Origin: Nemertoderma westbladi
Lineage: Eukaryota > Xenacoelomorpha > Nemertodermatida > Nemertodermatidae
Direction: 5' to 3'
Assembly: GCA_032718475.1 (NCBI GenBank)
Contig: JAUCBJ010005094.1
Span: forward strand, 1 to 45,469
DNA length: 45,469 bases
Of this stretch, positions 12,801 through 23,984 are shown piece by piece. The notes beneath the pieces were generated by a model that saw nothing but the letters and a program-made list of their open reading frames with translations, made no database searches and was not told the origin of the DNA. A program made the position numbers and the translations under genes. The stretch's first letter is position 1. Every line of letters starts with the position of its first letter.

Positions 12801-15800
12801 TAATATTAACCCATGTAATATTAACAAATGTAATATTAACCCATGTAATATTAACCCATGTAATATTAACAAATATAATATTAACAAATGTAATATTAAC
12901 CCATGTAATATTAACCCATGTAATATTAACCCATGTAATATTAACCCATGTAATATTAACCCATGGAATATTAACAAATATAATATTAACCAATGTAATA
13001 TTAACCAATGTAAAATAACCCATGTAATATTAACCCATGTAATATTAACCCATGTAATATTAACAAATATAATATTAACAAATGTAATATTAACCCATGT
13101 AATATTAACCCATGTAATATTAACAAATATAATATTAACAAATGTAATATTAACCCATGTAATATTAACCCATGTAATATTAACCCATGTAATATTAACC
13201 CATGGAATATTAACAAATATAATATTAACCAATGTAATATTAACCAATGTAAAATAACCCATGTAATATTAACCCAGGTAATATTAACCCATGTAATATT
13301 AACCCATGTAATATTAACCCATGTATTATAACCAATGTAATATTAACCCATGTAATATTAACCCATGTAATATTAACCCATATAATATTAACAAATGTAA
13401 TATTAACCCATGTAATATTAACCCATGTAAAATTAACCCATGTAATATTAACCCATGTAATATTAACCCATGTAATATTAACCAATGTAATATTAACCCA
13501 TGTAATATTAACCCATGTATTATTAACCAATGTAATATTAACCCATGTAATATTAACCCATGTAATATTAACCCATGTAATATTAACCCATGTAATATTA
13601 ACCCATGTAATATTAACAAATGTAATATTAACAAATGTAATATTAACCCATGTAATATTATCAAATGTAATATTAACAAATGTAATATTAACAAATGTAA
13701 TATTAACAAATATAATATTAACAAATGTAATATTAACCCATGTAATATTAATCCATGTAATATTAACCCATGTAATATTAACCCATGTAATATCAACCCA
13801 TGTAATATTAACAAATGTAATATTAACCCATGTAATATTAACCCATGTAATATTAATCCATGTAATATTAACCATGTAATATTAACCCATGTAATATCAA
13901 CCCATGTAATATTAACAAATGTAATATTAACCCATGTAATATTAACCCATGTAATATTAACCCATGTAATATTAACCCATGTAATATTAACAAATGTAAT
14001 ATTAACAAATGTAATATTAACCCATGTAATATTATCAAATGTAATATTAACAAATGTAATATTAACAAATGTAATATTAACAAATGTAATATTAACCCAT
14101 GTAATATTAACCCATGTAATATTAACCCATGTAATATTAACCCATGTAATATTAACAAATATAATATTAACAAATGTAATATTAACCCATGTAATATTAA
14201 CCCATTTAATATTCACCCATGTAATATTAACCCATGTAATATTAACAAATATAATATTAACAAATGTAATATTAACCCATGTAATATTAACCCATGTAAT
14301 ATTAACAAATATAATATTAACAAATGTAATATTAACCCATGTAATATTAACCCATTTAATATTCACCCATGTAATATTAATCAATGTAATATTAACCCAT
14401 GTAATATTAACAAATATAATATTAACAAATGTAATATTAACCATGTAATATTAACCCATGTAATATTAACCCATGTAATATTAACCCATGTAATATTAAC
14501 CCATGTAATATTAACCCATGTAATATTAACAAATATAATATTAACAAATGTAATATTAACCCATGTAATATTAACCCATTTAATATTCACCCATGTAATA
14601 TTAATCAATGTAATATTAACCCATGTAATATTAACAAATATAATATTAACAAATGTAATATTAACCATGTAATATTAACCCATGTAATATTAACCCATGT
14701 AATATTAACAAATGTAATATTAACCAATGTAATATTAACCCATGTAATATTAACCCATGTTATATTAACCCATGTAATATTAACCCATGTAATATTAACC
14801 CATGTAATATTAACCCATGTAATATTAACAAATATAATATTAACAAATGTAATATTAACCCATGTAATATTAACCCATGTAATATTAACAAATATAATAT
14901 TAACAAATGTAATATTAACCCATGTAATATTAACCCATGTAATATTAACCCATGTAATATTAACCCATGTAATATTAACCCATGTAATATTAACAAATAT
15001 AATATTAACAAATGTAATATTAACCCATGTAATATTAACCCATGTAATATTAACAAATATAATATTAACAAATGTAATATTAACCCATGTAATATTAACC
15101 CATGTAATATTAACCCATGTAATATTAACCCATGTAATATTAACCCATGGAATATTAACAAATATAATATTAACCAATGTAATATTAACCCATGTAATAT
15201 TAACCCATGTAATATTAACCCATATAATATTAACAAATGTAATATTAACCCATGTAATATTAACCCATGTAATATTAACCCATGTAATATTAACCCATGT
15301 AATATTAACCCATGTAATATTAACCAATGTAATATTAACCCATGTAATATTAACCCATGTATTATTAACCAATGTAATATTAACCCATGTAATATTAACC
15401 CATGTAATATTAACCCATATAATATTAACAAATGTAATATTAACCCATGTAATATTAACCCATGTAATATTAACCCATGTAATATTAACCCATGTATTAT
15501 TAACCAATGTAATATTAACCCCTGTAATATTAACCCATGTAATATTAACCCATATAATATTAACAAATGTAATATTAACCCATGTAATATTAACCCATGT
15601 AATATTAACCCATGTAATATTAACCCATGTAATATTAACCAATGTAATATTAACCCATGTAATATTAACCCATGTATTATTAACCAATGTAATATTAACC
15701 CATGTAATATTAACCCATGTAATATTAACCCATATAATATTAACAAATGTAATATTAACCCATGTAATATTAACCCATGTAATATTAACCCATGTAATAT

Positions 15801-17968
15801 TAACCCATGTAATATTAACCAATGTAATATTAACCCATGTAATATTAACAAATGTAATATTAACCCATGTAATATTAACCCATGTAATATTAATCCATGT
15901 AATATTAACCATGTAATATTAACCCATGTAATATCAACCCATGTAATATTAACAAATGTAATATTAACCCATGTAATATTAACCCATGTAATATTAACCC
16001 ATGTAATATTAACCCATGTAATATTAACAAATGTAATATTAACAAATGTAATATTAACCCATGTAATATTATCAAATGTAATATTAACAAATGTAATATT
16101 AACAAATGTAATATTAACAAATGTAATATTAACCCATGTAATATTAACCCATGTAATATTAACCCATGTAATATTAACCCATGTAATATTAACAAATATA
16201 ATATTAACAAATGTAATATTAACCCATGTAATATTAACCCATTTAATATTCACCCATGTAATATTAACCCATGTAATATTAACAAATATAATATTAACAA
16301 ATGTAATATTAACCCATGTAATATTAACCCATGTAATATTAACAAATATAATATTAACAAATGTAATATTAACCCATGTAATATTAACCCATTTAATATT
16401 CACCCATGTAATATTAATCAATGTAATATTAACCCATGTAATATTAACAAATATAATATTAACAAATGTAATATTAACCATGTAATATTAACCCATGTAA
16501 TATTAACCCATGTAATATTAACCCATGTAATATTAACCCATGTAATATTAACAAATATAATATTAACAAATGTAATATTAACCCATGTAATATTAACCCA
16601 TTTAATATTCACCCATGTAATATTAATCAATGTAATATTAACCCATGTAATATTAACAAATATAATATTAACAAATGTAATATTAACCATGTAATATTAA
16701 CCCATGTAATATTAACCCATGTAATATTAACAAATGTAATATTAACCAATGTAATATTAACCCATGTAATATTAACCCATGTTATATTAACCCATGTAAT
16801 ATTAACCCATGTAATATTAACCCATGTAATATTAACCCATGTAATATTAACAAATATAATATTAACAAATGTAATATTAACCCATGTAATATTAACCCAT
16901 GTAATATTAACAAATATAATATTAACAAATGTAATATTAACCCATGTAATATTAACCCATGTAATATTAACCCATGTAATATTAACCCATGTAATATTAA
17001 CCCATGTAATATTAACAAATATAATATTAACAAATGTAATATTAACCCATGTAATATTAACCCATGTAATATTAACAAATATAATATTAACAAATGTAAT
17101 ATTAACCCATGTAATATTAACCCATGTAATATTAACCCATGTAATATTAACCCATGGAATATTAACAAATATAATATTAACCAATGTAATATTAACCCAT
17201 GTAATATTAACCCATGTAATATTAACCCATATAATATTAACAAATGTAATATTAACCCATGTAATATTAACCCATGTAATATTAACCCATGTAATATTAA
17301 CCCATGTAATATTAACCCATGTAATATTAACCAATGTAATATTAACCCATGTAATATTAACCCATGTATTATTAACCAATGTAATATTAACCCATGTAAT
17401 ATTAACCCATGTAATATTAACCCATATAATATTAACAAATGTAATATTAACCCATGTAATATTAACCCATGTAATATTAACCCATGTAATATTAACCCAT
17501 GTATTATTAACCAATGTAATATTAACCCCTGTAATATTAACCCATGTAATATTAACCCATATAATATTAACAAATGTAATATTAACCCATGTAATATTAA
17601 CCCATGTAATATTAACCCATGTAATATTAACCCATGTAATATTAACCAATGTAATATTAACCCATGTAATATTAACCCATGTATTATTAACCAATGTAAT
17701 ATTAACCCATGTAATATTAACCCATGTAATATTAACCCATATAATATTAACAAATGTAATATTAACCCATGTAATATTAACCCATGTAATATTAACCCAT
17801 GTAATATTAACCCATGTAATATTAACCAATGTAATATTAACCCATGTAATATTAACCCATATAATATTAACAAATGTAATATTAACCCATGTAATATTAA
17901 CCAATGTAATATTAACCCATGTAATATTAACCCATGTAATATTAACCCATGTAATATCAACCCATGTA
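6890..17968. repeat. 15-bp satellite array A, about 740 units
   Basis: The consensus is ATGTAATATTAACCC, containing the palindrome TAATATTA. Common variants end AACAA, AACCA, AATCC or AATCA, and some units read ATATAATATT, ATGTATTATT or ATTTAATATTC. Rare 14-bp units (AACCATG instead of AACCCATG, and TGTAAAATAACC) shift the phase at 9747, 10003, 12091, 12255, 12675, 13010, 13871, 14440, 14664, 15909, 16478 and 16688. Four of the six frames lack stops, giving false frames up to 963 codons. Block-wise recurrence of variant order shows that long segments, not just single units, have been duplicated. The array ends where the 3' flank of the truncated VPS53 begins. Confidence 0.97.
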
Positions 17969-18152
17969 GTATAGATTCCATTGATCAGTCTATTCCTCAC
18001 CCGAGCAAAAAGAACGGGATGAGGAAATTAACATAGAAAATCTGAACAAGAAATTAGGTAATTCTTAGAGATAAGATTAACTATTATTATAAAACTTAAA
18101 GTAACATTAAATAGCGGCTTAAATAAAACATTACGACAACACAAAGCCAAAA
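17969..18152. repeat. 3' flank of truncated VPS53, duplicated at 23803-23984
   Basis: This 184-bp segment lies between the satellite and the VPS53 stop codon. It is nearly identical to 23803-23984; the one difference I saw is G versus T in GCAAAAAGAACGGG / GCAAAAATAACGGG. On the gene strand I see no AATAAA between the stop and the satellite, so any poly(A) site is either non-canonical or inside the array. Confidence 0.8.
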
Positions 18153-20521
18153 CTATATTTTTTTAAGCAAATTCTCTAGTTTCTTTATGGTTCCAGACTC
18201 TTTATCTACTAAAGCGGAGAAGGCCTGTACGGCAGCTGATTGGCTGCTGGGTAGACTGTGGTGCATGGGGGATCTAGTCGCCCCAGCAACCGACTGACTG
18301 GGCATCTTGGCGTAGAAGATCTCGAGCAGCCCGCTCTGCTCCCCGCGTCGCAACCCCTTCATATCGAGGATCTTCTGGAAGTTATTCACGTCGAAGTCAT
18401 CGAGAAGGTTGACGTAGTTGTCGACGAAACCATCGGCGACGTCATGCGGCGACATGACGACCTTAAGGATCATCTCAGCGCGGCTCATACCCTTAATGAC
18501 GATCTTGGTGAAGCTAGTCGGGGCCTTCCTACCGATCTGGGAACCGATCTGCGGCAGCTCCAGCAGCACCGTCTTAAGCGAGTGCGTGTCCAACAGCAGC
18601 TGCTCGGCACCGACGGTGCTCACTGGTTTGCACCGGAACAACGCGTTTATAAACTTCGGTATGAAGGCGTTTACGAATCGGACGCAGAACTGGGTGAAGT
18701 ACTTCCGGACGGAGGCCAACCGGTCGCGGATCGTGGGTAACGAGAGTTTAAACTGGCCGACCATGTTGGTGACGTAGACGCCCTGGTCTCCGACGGAGTC
18801 CACACTGCGCCAGTCTACCCGCGTCATCGCTAACAGCGCCGACTCGCAACCGGTCTCCAGATCCGCGACCAGTAACCCGATGCATTGCGACACGACCCCG
18901 TGGAAGGCGTCCTGTTCCCGCGCCAGACTCACACTCTCCCGACCTCGTCCACGCAACTTCTCCCCCAGTTTCTCCTCCAGCTGTTTGCTGGTCTCCAGAC
19001 AGTACTCGGCCGTGCTGAGTATCCCGCAGACCTGTCGCACTTCCTCCCTGGAGTAGCGCGACTCACCGGAAACTCCCTCCTTCAGCAACGCCCCAACGTT
19101 CCCGTCCTTAAGACTTTCCTTCAGGATGGCGGCGAGGTTTATCCCGGAGCTCTGCGGAAGTTTCGGTAGGTTGGGGACGAGCACGCGAGTCGCGTACTCC
19201 GCCAGGTACCGTTGGAACAGTCGGGAGACGCCCAGTAACGGCTCGGGGCTCCCGAGCTGGCCGCACTCCACCATGCAGTGTTTGTAAGCGTGGAAGAGAT
19301 CCGCGCAGCTCGGGAGGACTGACTCGCTACCGAAGTCGCAACTCTCTGACAGGAATCGCTCCATCATACCCGACAGGTTTCGGTTTTGGTACTCAACGTA
19401 GACCGGCATGTGGGGCTGGAAGCAACTCGATATAAAACCGTGGAACTCCGACTCCGGCTGATTCGAGTCGGAAGGAAATCGTTTCGAGAGGAGCAGCTCG
19501 AAGTTGGTGGTCCGCTGGGTGGCGAAGAGGAGGAGTTTAACTTGAATATCGGCGGCGCGAGTCGCCATGATGGAGGAGAGTTGGTCGCGAGTTGCGCGAC
19601 AGAAGGCCACGCAGATGGTGCGACTTACGTCCCACCCGGAGGGGAACAGATGACTGAACTTGTGTTCGTAGTCCAGGAGGGAGCGCTTCAACCAGGCGTA
19701 GCGACGGTCTATCTTATCGAGCCAGGCGGCGTCCTGATTGGCTGCGAACAACACGCGATACTCGGACAGCTGGTTGTCTACGAACCAGACGAGCAGCTCC
19801 GACCGGTAACGCGTCGACAACGAGTCCAGCACCAGACACCCGTCGGCCAGCTGCTTAGAGTTAGACGCAGACCACGACTTCCCAGACTGGTAGGAGAAGA
19901 CTTCGTGGAAGTCTCCTATAATCCTGGTCCCCAAGGTCTCCTCTACAGACTTAAGACGCTCCCCGAGCTGTTTTATGTGCCGGACTTCTGCATAGGAACT
20001 AAAGTGCTGCATTACGTTCTGCGAGGCCGGCAGAACGTTCGCAACTTCCCCGTACTGTCGTTTAGGCGCTAAGTTCTCCAGCGACTCAACGCTACCCACT
20101 AGTAGATGCAAATGGTTTAGAGTTGTTATACTAGTGGTTAGGTGGCGTTTCGCGAAGTCGAGGGTTTTAATGTCACGGGTGATCTCTTTGACCATACGTT
20201 CTGACTGCTCGGCTTTTTCTTTGATACCGAGTATTTGAGCTGCGAGTTGTTCGATAGACTCTTTGGCGTCGTTGACGCAACGACTACCCTCTTCCCCAAC
20301 ATTAGTTTGACCGCGCACTACGTCCCGGATGTCGCCATCAATTCGTCGCAGTCGCATACGGATCTTAGAGACAACGTCGTCGATGTTGGCTAGACTCTGT
20401 TCCGTCGGGAACAACATGTTAATGTGGTCCACCACATTGAACTCGCGTTTATCAAGGGGGTCGTCGTTAGGGAATAGCTCCTTTATAACTTCTTCTACCT
20501 CCGGTGGGTAATTAAGATCCG
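18153..20521 (-). pseudogene. VPS53: VPS53 partial duplicate lacking the first about 17 codons
   Basis: This is a near-exact second copy of the complete gene at 23985-26402, offset by 5,832 bp. The frame is intact from the stop at 18153 up to the residues DLNYPPEV; there it stops matching at 20521 and joins satellite DNA through a short filler, with an in-frame stop just beyond. The native start codon and first about 17 residues are missing. The first in-frame ATG (20417-20415, in HINMLFPTEQ) would give a 754-residue protein lacking about 51 N-terminal residues. I noticed five coding differences from the full copy. Four are synonymous; the other changes Ala to Thr in CRATRDQL / CRTTRDQL. It lacks the native promoter side, so expression is doubtful. 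An assembly artefact around the satellite is a real alternative. Confidence 0.85.
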
Positions 20522-20540
20522 TTAAGATCCGATCCGGTAA
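20522..20540. other. Duplication junction with templated filler
   Basis: After the last VPS53-matching base the sequence repeats TTAAGATCCG (20522-20531, a copy of 20512-20521), then ATCCGGTAATTA, which echoes the adjacent GGGTAATTA, and then enters the 15-bp satellite. The full-length copy instead continues GCGGTAAATTGAG at the same point (26354 onward). Short locally copied filler is typical of template-switching or end-joining repair. Confidence 0.75.
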
Positions 20541-23500
20541 TTATGTATTATTAACCAATGTAATATTAACCCATGTAATATTAACCCATGTAATATTAAC
20601 CCATATAATATTAACAAATGTAATATTAACCCATGTAATATTAACCCATGTAATATTAACCCATGTAATATTAACCCATGTAATATTAACCAATGTAATA
20701 TTAACCCATGTAATATTAACCCATGTATTATTAACCAATGTAATATTAACCCATGTAATATTAACCCATGTAATATTAACCCATGTAATATTAACCCATG
20801 TAATATTAACCCATGTAATATTAACAAATGTAATATTAACAAATGTAATATTAACCCATGTAATATTATCAAATGTAATATTAACAAATGTAATATTAAC
20901 AAATGTAATATTAACAAATATAATATTAACAAATGTAATATTAACCCATGTAATATTAATCCATGTAATATTAACCCATGTAATATTAACCCATGTAATA
21001 TTAACAAATGTAATATTAACCCATGTAATATTAACCCATGTAATATTAATCCATGTAATATTAACCCATGTAATATTAACAAATGTAATATTAACCCATG
21101 TAATATTAACCCATGTAATATTAATCCATGTAATATTAACCCATGTAATATTAACCCATGTAATATCAACCCATGTAATATTAACAAATGTAATATTAAC
21201 CCATGTAATATTAACCCATGTAATATTAACCCATGTAATATTAACCCATGTAATATTAACAAATGTAATATTAACAAATGTAATATTAACCCATGTAATA
21301 TTATCAAATGTAATATTAACAAATGTAATATTAACAAATGTAATATTAACAAATGTAATATTAACCCATGTAATATTAACCCATGTAATATTAACCCATG
21401 TAATATTAACCCATGTAATATTAACAAATATAATATTAACAAATGTAATATTAACCCATGTAATATTAACCCATTTAATATTCACCCATGTAATATTAAC
21501 CCATGTAATATTAACAAATATAATATTAACAAATGTAATATTAACCCATGTAATATTAACCCATGTAATATTAACAAATATAATATTAACAAATGTAATA
21601 TTAACCCATGTAATATTAACCCATTTAATATTCACCCATGTAATATTAATCAATGTAATATTAACCCATGTAATATTAACAAATATAATATTAACAAATG
21701 TAATATTAACCATGTAATATTAACCCATGTAATATTAACCCATGTAATATTAACCCATGTAATATTAACCCATGTAATATTAACAAATATAATATTAACA
21801 AATGTAATATTAACCCATGTAATATTAACCCATTTAATATTCACCCATGTAATATTAATCAATGTAATATTAACCCATGTAATATTAACAAATATAATAT
21901 TAACAAATGTAATATTAACCATGTAATATTAACCCATGTAATATTAACCCATGTAATATTAACAAATGTAATATTAACCAATGTAATATTAACCCATGTA
22001 ATATTAACCCATGTAATATTAACCAATGTAATATTAACCCATGTAATATTAACCCATGTAATATTAACAAATATAATATTAACAAATGTAATATTAACCC
22101 ATGTAATATTAACCCATGTAATATTAACAAATATAATATTAACAAATGTAATATTAACCCATGTAATATTAACCCATGTAATATTAACCCATGTAATATT
22201 AACCCATGTAATATTAACCCATGTAATATTAACCCATGTAATATTAACAAATATAATATTAACAAATGTAATATTAACCCATGTAATATTAACCCATGTA
22301 ATATTAACAAATATAATATTAACAAATGTAATATTAACCCACGTAATATTAACCCATGTAATATTAACCCATGTAATATTAACCCATGGAATATTAACAA
22401 ATATAATATTAACCAATGTAATATTAACCAATGTAATATTAACCCATGTAATATTAACCCATGTAATATTAACCCATATAATATTAACAAATGTAATATT
22501 AACCCATGTAATATTAACCCATGTAATATTAACCCATGTAATATTAACCCATGTAATATTAACCAATGTAATATTAACCCATGTAATATTAACCCATGTA
22601 TTATTAACCAATGTAATATTAACCCATGTAATATTAACCCATGTAATATTAACCCATATAATATTAACAAATGTAATATTAACCCATGTAATATTAACCC
22701 ATGTAATATTAACCCATGTAATATTAACCCATGTATTATTAACCAATGTAATATTAACCCATGTAATATTAACCCATGTAATATTAACCCATATAATATT
22801 AACAAATGTAATATTAACCCATGTAATATTAACCCATGTAATATTAACCCATGTAATATTAACCCATATAATATTAACAAATGTAATATTAACCCATGTA
22901 ATATTAACCCATGTAATATTAACCCATGTAATATTAACCCATGTAATATTAACCAATGTAATATTAACCCATGTAATATTAACCCATATAATATTAACAA
23001 ATATAATATTAACCAATGTAATATTAACCAATGTAATATTAACCCATGTAATATTAACCCATGTAATATTAACCCATATAATATTAACAAATGTAATATT
23101 AACCCATGTAATATTAACCCATGTAATATTAACCCATGTAATATTAACCCATGTAATATTAACCAATGTAATATTAACCCATGTAATATTAACCCATGTA
23201 TTATTAACCAATGTAATATTAACCCATGTAATATTAACCCATGTAATATTAACCCATATAATATTAACAAATGTAATATTAACCCATGTAATATTAACCC
23301 ATGTAATATTAACCCATGTAATATTAACCCATGTATTATTAACCAATGTAATATTAACCCATGTAATATTAACCCATGTAATATTAACCCATATAATATT
23401 AACAAATGTAATATTAACCCATGTAATATTAACCCATGTAATATTAACCCATGTAATATTAACCCATGTAATATTAACCAATGTAATATTAACCCATGTA

Positions 23501-23802
23501 ATATTAACCCATGTATTATTAACCAATGTAATATTAACCCATGTAATATTAACCCATGTAATATTAACCCATATAATATTAACAAATGTAATATTAACCC
23601 ATGTAATATTAACCCATGTAATATTAACCCATGTAATATTAACCCATGTAATATTAACCAATGTAATATTAACCCATGTAATATTAACCCATATAATATT
23701 AACAAATGTAATATTAACCCATGTAATATTAACCAATGTAATATTAACCCATGTAATATTAACCCATGTAATATTAACCCATGTAATATCAACCCATGTA
23801 GT
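20541..23802. repeat. 15-bp satellite array B, about 217 units
   Basis: This has the same unit and variant repertoire as array A. The variant order next to the VPS53 3' flank matches array A for dozens of units and then diverges by a block expansion: a matching minus-strand frame is 657 codons here against 457 there. The other end (from 20541) resembles the order starting near 13322 in array A. Array B was therefore probably copied together with VPS53 and has changed length since. The 14-bp phase-shift units occur near 21710 and 21919. Confidence 0.95.
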
Positions 23803-23984
23803 ATAGATTCCATTGATCAGTCTATTCCTCACCCGAGCAAAAATAACGGGATGAGGAAATTAACATAGAAAATCTGAACAAGAAATTAGGTAATTCTTAG
23901 AGATAAGATTAACTATTATTATAAAACTTAAAGTAACATTAAATAGCGGCTTAAATAAAACATTACGACAACACAAAGCCAAAA
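23803..23984. repeat. 3' flank of full-length VPS53, duplicated at 17969-18152
   Basis: This is the downstream flank of the gene on the minus strand. No TTTATT (AATAAA on the gene strand) is present before the satellite starts. Its near identity to the other copy shows that the duplicated block extends past the coding region into the satellite. Confidence 0.8.

Noticed and set aside
6890-17968. Telomeric repeat (GGGTTA on the minus strand)
   Set aside because: The unit is GGGTTAATATTACAT, not TTAGGG in tandem; the resemblance is limited to six bases.
18258-20511. Plus-strand frames of 60-228 codons opposite VPS53, and their twins at 24090-26343
   Set aside because: They are antisense shadows of the conserved VPS53 coding strand.
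6890-23802. CRISPR-like array
   Set aside because: Units are contiguous with no spacers, and the context is a eukaryotic genome.
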